A stretch of DNA of 45,075 nucleotides, taken from positions 1 to 45,075 of IMG/VR virus record IMGVR_UViG_3300020411_000001. The stretch is one strand, 5' to 3'. Positions 1 to 5,763 of this stretch are shown piece by piece. The first letter of the stretch is position 1; each line of letters begins with the position of its first letter. The notes under the pieces were generated by a model. That model searched no databases. It was given only the letters and a program-made list of their open reading frames with translations, and was not told where the DNA came from. The DNA is from a virus. The translations under genes were made by a program, and so were the position numbers.

Positions 1-77
1 AACTTGGCTTTTGGTGCTTTCTTGCCGATCATAGGAATGTTAGGCAAACACTGGTTTGAAACAGCACACGATGAGCC
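1..77. repeat. Terminal overlap of circular contig (left copy)
   Basis: These 77 bases are identical to 44999-45075. One open reading frame continues smoothly across the join. A repeat of this length lying inside a gene is what a k-mer assembler leaves when it closes a circle, so I read it as an assembly overlap and not as the phage's real terminal repeat. Confidence 0.93.
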
Positions 78-138
78 AGAACATAACCCAGAACCCACTA
101 AACCGAAAGAAGAAGATGCTACCAGCGTTACTCCTTAA
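1..138 (+). CDS. Holin-like two-TM membrane protein, C-terminal part (continues from 44804)
   Basis: This is the 3' part of the gene that starts at 44804; the whole protein is 110 residues. This part holds the second hydrophobic segment (LINLAFGAFLPIIGMLG) and a charged tail rich in Pro, Glu and Lys, and stops with TAA at 136-138. A basic and acidic N-terminus, two membrane segments and a charged C-terminus just before an endolysin gene fit a class II holin, which would permeabilise the inner membrane to release or activate the endolysin. The role is inferred from topology and neighbours. No holin family signature was recognised. Confidence 0.75.
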   Translation, partial: NLAFGAFLPIIGMLGKHWFETAHDEPEHNPEPTKPKEEDATSVTP

Positions 139-304
139 TGTAGTCCAGTCATTAGTATTGGACCAAGCACAGTCGTTAGCTAAAGAACACGTTGCTGACG
201 CAATTGAAAGAAACCTGGATGATGACCAGAAGAAAATGTTAGATGATGTTGTGGATATGATGCCTGACAACCAGTTTAAGACATTTAAGGAATTTCTTGG
301 ATGA
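116..304 (+). CDS. Small helical protein of unknown function in lysis cluster
   Basis: The protein is 62 residues, beginning MLPALLLNVV and ending in an acidic, amphipathic helix region. I chose the ATG at 116 because the purine-rich stretch AAAGAAGAAG lies directly upstream. Earlier in-frame starts (TTG at 56, ATG at 71) would overlap the membrane protein gene more deeply and lack a good ribosome site. The end overlaps the endolysin start by four bases (ATGA), so the two are probably translationally coupled. The hydrophobic N-terminus is too short and too polar afterwards to call a membrane segment with confidence. It might be a lysis accessory, but nothing in the sequence shows that. Confidence 0.6.
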   Translation: MLPALLLNVVQSLVLDQAQSLAKEHVADAIERNLDDDQKKMLDDVVDMMPDNQFKTFKEFLG

Positions 305-759
305 AACTAAGTAAAAACTTTAGTCTCAAAGAGCTTACCAAGTCTACCACAGCAGTTAGACATAACATTAACAATACTCCAGACCAAGAGCAACTCATTA
401 ACCTAGCGGTACTCGTGAATTGCGTGTTACAGCCAGTTAGAGATGCTCATGGTCGTGTTGATGTCAACTCTGGGTTGAGGGTACTTGAGTTAAACCGTAA
501 GATCGGAAGTGGGGATTCAAGTCAGCACGTGCAAGGCATGGCGGCAGACATCGAGTGTCCTGCTATCAGCAACATGGAGTTAGCTGAGTGGATTCGGGAT
601 AACCTTGAGTTCGATCAGTTAATCCTAGAGTTTTACACACCTCAAGACCCTGCTTCTGGTTGGGTTCATGTGTCCTATAACAAAGAAGAAAATAGGAAAC
701 GTGTGTTAAGAGCAGTTAAAAATGATGGAAAAACTGTGTATCAAGAGGGACTTACGTAA
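301..759 (+). CDS. Endolysin, peptidase M15 family (zinc D,D-peptidase)
   Basis: This 152-residue protein has the metal-binding signature of the M15 peptidases: SQHVQGMAAD supplies His76 and Asp83, and WVHVSY near residue 121 supplies the second His (His123). The family cleaves peptide cross-links in peptidoglycan, so the protein is the likely cell-lysis enzyme. It has no signal peptide and would need the neighbouring holin-like proteins to reach the wall. Its start overlaps the preceding small gene by four bases and its TAATG end overlaps the next. The phage also encodes an amidase at 12679, so there are two wall hydrolases. The length matches stand-alone phage M15 endolysins. Confidence 0.9.
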   Translation: MKLSKNFSLKELTKSTTAVRHNINNTPDQEQLINLAVLVNCVLQPVRDAHGRVDVNSGLRVLELNRKIGSGDSSQHVQGMAADIECPAISNMELAEWIRDNLEFDQLILEFYTPQDPASGWVHVSYNKEENRKRVLRAVKNDGKTVYQEGLT

Positions 760-1067
760 TGGCTAAACCAAAGTCAAAAAAGATTCTACCTAAGACAACC
801 ACAGGTGAAATAATAGAAAGTTTTGGACCTGGGGGTGGACCTAGGGGGATGTCTAGGAAAACTGGTTACAAGATAATGAATAAGTTCTTCAAAGATAACC
901 CAAGTCAAAAACCAGGAGGAAAGAACCCTGCTAACTGGACAAGTAAGCCTCATAGCAAACAAGCTATTAGAAATGACCCAACTAGAAATGACCCTAGTTG
1001 GAAAGAGTTTCATAGCACTTTAAGAGCTAGAAAAGAAAGACTAAAGGTTTCAACAAATGAAAGCTAA
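759..1067 (+). CDS. Basic hypothetical protein
   Basis: This is a 102-residue, Lys/Arg/Pro-rich protein with a glycine patch (FGPGGGPRGM) and Asn-Asp-Pro repeats (RNDPTRNDPSW). It starts at the A of the endolysin TAATG stop-start and overlaps the small terminase gene by 11 bases, so it sits inside a tight late operon. I do not recognise a family. The composition suggests a disordered, possibly nucleic-acid-binding protein, but that is only inference. Confidence 0.75.
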   Translation: MAKPKSKKILPKTTTGEIIESFGPGGGPRGMSRKTGYKIMNKFFKDNPSQKPGGKNPANWTSKPHSKQAIRNDPTRNDPSWKEFHSTLRARKERLKVSTNES

Positions 1068-1281
1068 AAAAGAGGTACTAGAGGAACTGCATGGTTCGGT
1101 AGCACTTGAGCTACTTCGCAGGATTAGAAGTGGTGAAGCACTCCCTGCTGACATAGCGAACTCCATAAAGTTCCTCAAGGATAACAATATAGAAGGACTA
1201 GCAACTGAAGGGTCACCTCTTGGCAATTTAGTCAATAGTATGCCTTTCCCTTCTCGTGAACAATTACGTGAAATCAATTGA
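1057..1281 (+). CDS. terS: Terminase small subunit (DNA maturase A)
   Basis: The protein is 74 residues. The segment LEELHGSVALELLRRIRSGE followed by PADIANSIKFLKDNNIE resembles the short small-terminase or DNA maturase A proteins of T7-like podoviruses. It would bind concatemeric DNA at the packaging site and hand it to the large subunit. The position fits: lysis genes precede it, and the large terminase follows after a cluster of small genes. It overlaps the preceding gene by 11 bases and the next by 26. T7 gp18 is slightly longer (89 residues). The call rests on recalled family resemblance and position, not on a catalytic motif. Confidence 0.75.
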   Translation: MKAKKEVLEELHGSVALELLRRIRSGEALPADIANSIKFLKDNNIEGLATEGSPLGNLVNSMPFPSREQLREIN

Positions 1282-1714
1282 GTTTGGTAACCCTATAATT
1301 ATTACTCTGGTAGGGTTGGTTGTCTTTTACATTGGTCTAAAGATGTTTGCTGGTGGTATGAAAGCTATGGGCAACATTGAGCACCTACAGTATTTCATGG
1401 GTAATCCTTACTGGATGTTCCTTGGTGGTATTGTGTGTACATTGCTGTGGCAATCTAGTTCACTCAGCACTACTGCTATCGTAGGTTTGGTAGCCAGTGG
1501 TGCCCTACCACTACCATCTGCTATAGCCGCTGTACTAGGTGCTAACATAGGTACCACGGGTACAATCTGGCTTGCAGGACTCATGGTATCCGATGGAATA
1601 CCAACGGGTACAACAAAGCATATAGCACTTGTGCATACAGGTGTGAACGCATTAATGGCAGTTACACTGCTACCCTTTATTCAACCAATAGCTAAATTTA
1701 TATCGAGATTCTAA
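1256..1714 (+). CDS. Na+/Pi-cotransporter-like membrane protein, single repeat
   Basis: This 152-residue, very hydrophobic protein has about four membrane segments. It carries two hallmarks of the type II Na/phosphate cotransporter domain (Na_Pi_cotrans): a QSSS motif at residues 66-69 followed by STTAIVGLVASG, and GANIGTT at 95-101. A later KHIALVHTGVNALM stretch matches the family's conserved His/Asn helix. Cellular members have two such repeats, whereas this has one, so it might act as a homodimer or modify a host transporter. A GTG at 1256 (or 1268) starts it inside the small terminase gene, with a weak ribosome site. Its place between terminase genes is unusual. Transport activity is inferred from family motifs. 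Confidence 0.8.
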   Translation: MNNYVKSIEFGNPIIITLVGLVVFYIGLKMFAGGMKAMGNIEHLQYFMGNPYWMFLGGIVCTLLWQSSSLSTTAIVGLVASGALPLPSAIAAVLGANIGTTGTIWLAGLMVSDGIPTGTTKHIALVHTGVNALMAVTLLPFIQPIAKFISRF

Positions 1715-1715
1715 T

Positions 1716-1874
1716 ATGTCTAAACCTGGACTCTATGCAAATATCCACAAAAAACGTGCTCGTATCAAGGCAGGTAGTGGAGAGAAAATGCGTAAAGCGG
1801 GTGACGAAGGTGCACCCAGTAAGCAAGACTTTGTGGACTCAGCAAAAACCGCAAAATATAAGAAGTCAACATGA
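1716..1874 (+). CDS. Small basic conserved marine-phage protein (52 aa)
   Basis: ATG at 1716 begins MSKPGLYANIHKKRARIKAG, followed by SGEKMRKAGDEGAPSKQDF and a Lys-rich end. I recognise the GLYANIH/GSGEKMR pattern as a small protein common in marine phages, with no known function. It starts one base after the membrane protein stop and ends in an ATGA overlap with the next gene, which supports real coupled translation. The strong positive charge suggests nucleic acid contact. Confidence 0.75.
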   Translation: MSKPGLYANIHKKRARIKAGSGEKMRKAGDEGAPSKQDFVDSAKTAKYKKST

Positions 1875-2143
1875 GTGGCTCAACTCCTGCTTGGCAAAGA
1901 AGTGAAGGAAAAAATAAGTCTGGAGGACTCAATGAGGCAGGACGTAGATCCTATGAGAGAGAAAATCCTGGTAGTGATTTAAAACCTCCAGCACCTAATC
2001 CTAAGACTAAAGAAGCCAAAAATAGGAGAAAATCTTTTTGTGCTAGAATGAAAGGTATGAAAGCAAAGCTGACCTCTAGCAAAACGGCACGTGACCCAGA
2101 TTCACGTATTAATAAATCACTAAGAAAATGGAATTGTAACTAA
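1871..2143 (+). CDS. Conserved small marine-phage protein (DUF6321-like)
   Basis: The protein is 90 residues and begins MSGSTPAWQRSEGKNKSGGL, followed by NEAGRRSYERENPG and later KSFCARMKGMK with SLRKWNC at the end. This pattern recurs in many marine phage genomes (I recall it as DUF6321) and has no assigned function. It has two cysteines and is strongly basic. It overlaps its upstream partner by ATGA, and the two families tend to occur side by side, as here. They may form a functional pair. Confidence 0.75.
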   Translation: MSGSTPAWQRSEGKNKSGGLNEAGRRSYERENPGSDLKPPAPNPKTKEAKNRRKSFCARMKGMKAKLTSSKTARDPDSRINKSLRKWNCN

Positions 2144-2190
2144 TGCCTGGACATTACAATAAACCGCAAAAGAAAAAGAAAAAGAAGTGA
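2143..2190 (+). CDS. Tiny poly-lysine peptide ORF (15 aa)
   Basis: ATG overlaps the preceding TAA stop (TAATG) and encodes MPGHYNKPQ followed by six lysines and TGA. Short peptides of the MPGHY...KKKK type recur next to DUF6321-like genes in marine phages as I remember them. The stop-start overlap and composition are the only evidence, so translation is uncertain. Confidence 0.4.
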   Translation: MPGHYNKPQKKKKKK

Positions 2191-2247
2191 TCACGTATAT
2201 GCCTATAAGGAGGGTGAGGCGTGATCCTCATCGAAGAAAGGTAACTT

Positions 2248-2580
2248 ATGATACGCTATATAATTATTCATATAGCCCTCGTGATGGCATTATTGATGCC
2301 TACATCTACTTGGGGTATTAAAACCAAAGGTTCTTTCACTACACAGCAGATTAGAATGCTCTGGATGGGTTGTTTTCAGGGTGCTAACATGAAAAGCCCA
2401 CAGACTCAGCAAGTCAATGGTATGGTGTGTGATTGTATCCTAGATAAAACTAGAACACTATATACTTATAAAGAAATCCTAAAGAAGTCAGGTAAACCTA
2501 TGCAAGACGAATATAGCAGGTTAGCTGATGTTTGCGTGGATGAACTTGGGTTAATGCCTAAGTCAAGAATAAATATATAG
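2248..2580 (+). CDS. Exported small protein with signal peptide and four cysteines
   Basis: This 110-residue protein has an N-terminal hydrophobic stretch (IIIHIALVMALLM) after MIRY and a plausible signal-peptidase site around TSTWG. The mature part contains cysteines in MGCFQG, MVCDCIL and DVCVDE, so disulfides in the periplasm are possible. AAAGG precedes the ATG at a suitable distance. It lies just upstream of the large terminase, in a slot where T7 carries lysis accessory genes. I do not recognise the family. An envelope role during lysis or infection is plausible but not shown. Confidence 0.7.
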   Translation: MIRYIIIHIALVMALLMPTSTWGIKTKGSFTTQQIRMLWMGCFQGANMKSPQTQQVNGMVCDCILDKTRTLYTYKEILKKSGKPMQDEYSRLADVCVDELGLMPKSRINI

Positions 2581-2605
2581 TAATTCATACAACGGACGTA
2601 GACGA

Positions 2606-4279
2606 ATGGAAACGATAGTAGATGACCTAAGAGACTTCCGTAACTTTCTTTTTGTCGTGTGGTCCCATTTAAACCTTCCAGAGCCTACTCCAGTACAGTA
2701 TGATATGGCTGAATATCTTCAGTCGGATGAAAAACGTATTGTTATAGAGGCATTTCGTGGTGCAGGGAAATCTTACATTACCTCTGCTTACGCATGTCAC
2801 CAATTATACCTCAACCCTGAAGTTAAAATACTCGTAGTATCTGCAAGTAAGATAAGAGCAGATGACTTCAGCACCTTTACTATGCGGCTTATTCAGGAGA
2901 TGCCGCTTCTTCAACATCTCATTCCTAGAGACAACCAGCGTCAATCTAAGATTAGCTTTGACGTTGGTCCTGCCAAAGCATCTCACAGTCCTTCTGTGAA
3001 GTCTGCTGGTATTACTGGTCAGTTGGCTGGTAGTCGTGCAGACTTGATTATTGCAGATGACATAGAGATACCTAATAACTCCATGACACAAACTATGAGA
3101 GACAAGATAGCAGAAGCTGTTAAAGAGTTTGATGCTGTCTTGAAACCTGATGGTCGTGTAGTCTATCTAGGTACACCACAGACTGAAATGAGTTTGTATG
3201 AAGTATTACCTGAACGTGGATACAAAGTTAAAATATGGCCCGCTAGATACCCAAAGGATACTATTAAGTACAATGGTAGACTAGCGGATACGTTAGTTAG
3301 ACAGGTAGACACTGATCCTACCATAGTCGGACAACCTACTGACCCACAACGCTTCGGAGACCATGATCTCTTAGAACGTGAGTTGTCCTATGGTAGATCA
3401 GGGTTTAGTCTACAGTTTATGCTAGACACGAGTTTAAGTGATGCCAATAGATACCCACTTAAACTTGAGGATTTGATTGTAATGGATGTGGATAGTGAAA
3501 AGGGACCAGAGAAGATTATTTGGGGAAGAGATAAGGATAAGATTGTTGACATTCCTAATGTCGGTCTTCCTGGTGACTTTTATTATAAGCCCTTGGATAC
3601 TGTTGGAGATTACATTGATTACACGGGTTCTCTCCTGGCTATAGACCCTAGTGGTCGTGGTCAAGACGAGACAGCATACGCTGTAGTTAAGATGCTGAAT
3701 GGTTATCTTTATGTCGTAGACTTTGGTGGCATAGAAGGTGGTTATGGAGAACGTGTACTAAAGACCATAAGCATGATTGCGAAGCAGCATAAGGTAAACT
3801 ATGTACTTTTGGAATCTAACTTTGGTGATGGTATGTTCACTGAGTTGCTTAAACCTGTGTTGACTAAGGTTCACCCTGTGACGATAGAAGAAGTCAGACA
3901 CAACATCCAGAAAGAAAAAAGGATTATTGATGTCTTAGAACCTGTGATGAATCAGCATAAGCTGGTGATCGACAGGAAAGCACTTGAGAAAGACTATAGT
4001 TCAGTACAACACTACCCACCAGAAAAGCAACCTAAGTATATGTTAGCTTACCAGATGACTAGGGTAACTAAAGAACGTGGGGCTTTAGCACATGACGACA
4101 GACTGGATGTGTTGTCTATGGCAGTAGCATACTGGGTAGAACAAATGTCTGCTGATGTAGATCGTGAGATGAAGACAAGGAAAGATGAGTTACTAGATAA
4201 GGAACTTGAGATATTCATGCAGAATGCCATTAGTGTAAATAAGTTTACTGAAGTAGAACCTAGATGGTTTAGTATATAA
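2606..4279 (+). CDS. terL: Terminase large subunit (DNA maturase B, T7 gp19-like)
   Basis: This 557-residue protein has a packaging ATPase domain with Walker A FRGAGKSY (residues 50-57) and Walker B DLIIADDIE (146-154). A C-terminal RNase-H-fold nuclease follows, with acidic residues in AIDPSGRG (Asp347), LLESNFGDG (Glu403) and HDDRLD (Asp497/498/501). It would pump DNA into the prohead through the portal and cut the concatemer. The length is close to T7 gp19 (586). It is the last gene before the long non-coding region, exactly as in T7, which supports placing the physical genome ends downstream. Confidence 0.97.
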   Translation: METIVDDLRDFRNFLFVVWSHLNLPEPTPVQYDMAEYLQSDEKRIVIEAFRGAGKSYITSAYACHQLYLNPEVKILVVSASKIRADDFSTFTMRLIQEMPLLQHLIPRDNQRQSKISFDVGPAKASHSPSVKSAGITGQLAGSRADLIIADDIEIPNNSMTQTMRDKIAEAVKEFDAVLKPDGRVVYLGTPQTEMSLYEVLPERGYKVKIWPARYPKDTIKYNGRLADTLVRQVDTDPTIVGQPTDPQRFGDHDLLERELSYGRSGFSLQFMLDTSLSDANRYPLKLEDLIVMDVDSEKGPEKIIWGRDKDKIVDIPNVGLPGDFYYKPLDTVGDYIDYTGSLLAIDPSGRGQDETAYAVVKMLNGYLYVVDFGGIEGGYGERVLKTISMIAKQHKVNYVLLESNFGDGMFTELLKPVLTKVHPVTIEEVRHNIQKEKRIIDVLEPVMNQHKLVIDRKALEKDYSSVQHYPPEKQPKYMLAYQMTRVTKERGALAHDDRLDVLSMAVAYWVEQMSADVDREMKTRKDELLDKELEIFMQNAISVNKFTEVEPRWFSI

Positions 4280-4829
4280 TTAGTATATAGTGTAGTGGTA
4301 TTACTATTGTATACTAATGTATGTATCTAATGTCCTGTTAGTCATATTTTGGTAAAAAAATATGAGACCATTAGCTATCGACAGGGATACGAATTACCCC
4401 CTTCGGGGGTACCTGGGGGTACTGGCTTGGCACAACTTTTGCATTCCTGTGTGTACCTGTGTGGGTGTCCGTGGGTAACGTGGGTATAATGTGTGCATAC
4501 CTGTGTGTACGTGAGGATTGATTGGGTATATAGGTATTCATTGGTTTGATTAGCTATATATCCAATTGCATCTGTTTTTTTAACGTAGTTAAACCAAAGT
4601 GCCAACGTCACCTGTGTTGCCGTGTGACGACCGTAGGTCGTTGCGTGTGTTAGCAACGTGATCACGGCTGCCCAAGTGTACGCACAGCATCTTCGATGCC
4701 AGAGAGACCCCAAACTTGACATTTGCGTTCTGGCCGTTATACTAATTGGCGAGCTTGAGACAAGCCATCTGACAGATCAGTTCTTGAGTTCACACAAACG
4801 CAAACACAAACGCAAACATAGGAGCATGT
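4280..4829. other. Non-coding region with clustered dyads; probable genome-end/packaging region
   Basis: I see no credible gene in these 550 bases. Dyads seen: CATATTTT/AAAATATG (4343-4364); ACCCCC/GGGGGT with a 3-base loop (4396-4410); a 12-bp stem of 4521-4532 with 4555-4566 including one G-T pair; TTTAAC-gta-GTTAAA (4579-4593); CGTCAC/GTGACG (4606-4629); ACGACC-gta-GGTCGT (4627-4641); CGTTGC/GCAACG (4639-4658); and the palindrome CGTGATCACG (4657-4666). GTGGGT recurs at 4461, 4471 and 4480, and CCTGTGTGTAC at 4446 and 4500. Lying between the large terminase and the first early gene, it corresponds to the ends of T7-like genomes. The packaging or replication role is inferred. Confidence 0.7.
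4716..4743 (+). promoter_or_regulatory. Sigma70-type promoter, first early gene
   Basis: TTGACA at 4716-4721 and TATACT at 4738-4743 with a 16-base spacer. It lies at the end of the long non-coding region, about 90 bases upstream of the first early gene, like the host-polymerase promoters at the T7 left end. Confidence 0.7.
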
Positions 4830-5006
4830 ATGACACAACGTGAGAAACTATTGGCACAAGGTATCAATCCAGACCGTCTTGTACCAGTGAGCACAGACGG
4901 GCCAAAGCGGGTAGATGTATGCCCAGACGGACCCAAACGTAGGTCCACAGGTGCATTCCGTAAACGTGAGCAATTTACAATTGCTAAATGGTCATGGGCC
5001 AGGTAG
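4830..5006 (+). CDS. Early hypothetical protein (58 aa)
   Basis: ATG at 4830 is preceded by ATAGGAG at 4818-4824 with a 5-base gap, an excellent ribosome site. The product begins MTQREKLLAQGINPDRLVPV and is basic, with a repeated GPKR motif (DGPKRVDV and DGPKRRST). A competing ATG at 4826 gives only five codons. It is the first gene after the non-coding region and promoter 4716, the place where T7-like phages put host-takeover genes. No family was recognised. Confidence 0.65.
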   Translation: MTQREKLLAQGINPDRLVPVSTDGPKRVDVCPDGPKRRSTGAFRKREQFTIAKWSWAR

Positions 5007-5008
5007 TC

Positions 5009-5037
5009 TTGACAGTTGTAAAACCGTGTGGTATACT
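5009..5037 (+). promoter_or_regulatory. Sigma70-type promoter with extended -10
   Basis: TTGACA (5009-5014), 17 bases, TATACT (5032-5037), with TGG just before the -10. Predicted transcription start is near 5044, where a 13-bp hairpin begins. Confidence 0.75.
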
Positions 5038-5041
5038 GAAA

Positions 5042-5092
5042 GTAACACAGGTACACAAGCGATCTTGAGTGATCCATAGGTACTTGTGTTAC
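5042..5092 (+). promoter_or_regulatory. 13-bp stem-loop at predicted 5' end of an early transcript
   Basis: GTAACACAGGTAC (5042-5054) pairs with GTACTTGTGTTAC (5080-5092), with one G-U pair and a 25-base loop. There is no T-run, so it is not a simple terminator. It could be an operator dyad on DNA, a 5'-end stabiliser, or an RNase III site as between T7 early genes. Confidence 0.6.
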
Positions 5093-5109
5093 ACAAGTAG
5101 ACCACGGAC

Positions 5110-5138
5110 TTGACAAACCCAAACTAAGGTGTTATAAT
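5110..5138 (+). promoter_or_regulatory. Consensus sigma70 promoter (TTGACA-17-TATAAT)
   Basis: TTGACA 5110-5115 and TATAAT 5133-5138 with a 17-base spacer and a TGn extended -10. The -10 box overlaps the ATG of the gene at 5137, so transcripts from here would lack that start codon. Confidence 0.8.
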
Positions 5139-5370
5139 GTTAGTCAAATTGCGGGGCTTGAATCAACATCTAAAACAGCGTATCCGTCAGCACGGTGACA
5201 CGTGGCACGTAGATACAAAGTTATTAGAATCACATGGCGTAGCCATGAATCAAGAATTGCAAGGTATGTTCAGTGATAATCAGGAATGGATTCCAGTGAT
5301 TAGTGTTAAAACTAATCATCACAGGTGGGTAGCACCTGATTGGAATGTGGACTTGACAATCATCAAATGA
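5137..5370 (+). CDS. Early hypothetical protein (77 aa)
   Basis: The product begins MLVKLRGLNQHLKQRIRQHG and contains many His and Trp residues (HGDTWHVD, TNHHRWVAPDW). I do not recognise it. The annotated ATG is embedded in the -10 box of promoter 5110, so either it is made only from the upstream promoter at 5009, or translation begins at an in-frame TTG (5149) near the predicted mRNA 5' end. No clear ribosome site is visible. Its 3' end contains the -35 box for the next gene. Confidence 0.6.
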   Translation: MLVKLRGLNQHLKQRIRQHGDTWHVDTKLLESHGVAMNQELQGMFSDNQEWIPVISVKTNHHRWVAPDWNVDLTIIK

Positions 5371-5381
5371 TGTGCTATAAT
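5353..5381 (+). promoter_or_regulatory. Consensus sigma70 promoter with extended -10
   Basis: TTGACA 5353-5358, 17 bases, TATAAT 5376-5381, preceded by TGC. It drives the gene at 5408, which has AGGAG in its leader. The -35 lies inside the end of the preceding gene. Confidence 0.85.
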
Positions 5382-5407
5382 ATAGACAAACGAACACAGG
5401 AGCTAAC

Positions 5408-5650
5408 ATGTTTCAAAAATACTTACACAGTCCAAATGTGCATGTTCACATGTGTACCAATGATCTTGTTTGCCTGAGTGGTTATTGTAGGTCAGGCAAG
5501 TATCATGAATTTACCGTAGGTAAAGAGAATCTCAAAGATTACAATAGTGGTTCTTTGATTCAGGATGCCTTTCCAGGCTTGAGTGCAAGTGAAAGGGAAT
5601 TCCTGATGACGGGCATGTGTTGTGATCCCTTATGGGATCTCGATGAGTAG
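5408..5650 (+). CDS. Early conserved phage protein (80 aa)
   Basis: The C-terminal half (LIQDAFPGLSASEREFLMTG, then MCCDPLWDLDE) matches a small family I remember as widespread in phages, with a loading or quaternary pattern of AFPxLSAxEREFLxxGxCxxCW. Here the usual second Cys is shifted. The N-terminal half is rich in His and Cys (HVHMCTNDLVCLSGYC), which could bind zinc. AGGAG at 5399 precedes the ATG. It follows promoter 5353 directly. Function unknown. Confidence 0.7.
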   Translation: MFQKYLHSPNVHVHMCTNDLVCLSGYCRSGKYHEFTVGKENLKDYNSGSLIQDAFPGLSASEREFLMTGMCCDPLWDLDE

Positions 5651-5653
5651 CAC

Positions 5654-5682
5654 TTGACAAACTTGATTTTGTGTGCTACTAT
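5654..5682 (+). promoter_or_regulatory. Sigma70-type promoter
   Basis: TTGACA 5654-5659, 17 bases, TACTAT 5677-5682, preceded by TGC. The predicted start near 5690 coincides with the left arm of a 9-bp hairpin. Confidence 0.7.
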
Positions 5683-5686
5683 GATA

Positions 5687-5724
5687 AGCATCACGTTGGT
5701 CTGCATGGTGGTCAGCGTGATGCT
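5687..5724 (+). promoter_or_regulatory. 9-bp stem-loop in leader of gene 5764
   Basis: AGCATCACG (5687-5695) pairs perfectly with CGTGATGCT (5716-5724) around a 20-base loop. It sits at the predicted transcription start of promoter 5654 and about 40 bases before the next ATG. No T-run follows. It may be an operator or an mRNA stability or processing element. Confidence 0.6.
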
Positions 5725-5763
5725 CAAACTAAAACCATGTATCATTGACATAATGAGGTCAAT

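Noticed and set aside
1-77. 77-base terminal repeat as true phage direct terminal repeats
   Set aside because: It lies within a coding gene of the lysis cluster and its length fits a k-mer overlap. T7-like ends lie after large terminase.
2199-2321. 40-codon ORF MPIRRVRRDPH... between the poly-Lys peptide and the exported protein
   Set aside because: The strong AAGGAGGG in it is inside the frame, not before it, and it overlaps gene 2248 by 74 bases. It is possible but too weak to list.
4396-4410. ACCCCC-ttc-GGGGGT hairpin as an intrinsic terminator after large terminase
   Set aside because: No T-run follows on either side, so it was kept only as one of the region's dyads.
4375-4722. 115-codon frame on the minus strand in the non-coding region
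   Set aside because: It is rich in Thr, His and Tyr from GT-repeat sequence, has no ribosome site, and runs against every other gene across the dyads.
4658-4843. 61-codon + strand frame over the first early promoter
   Set aside because: It starts at GTG without a ribosome site, contains promoter 4716-4743 and overlaps the well-supported gene at 4830.
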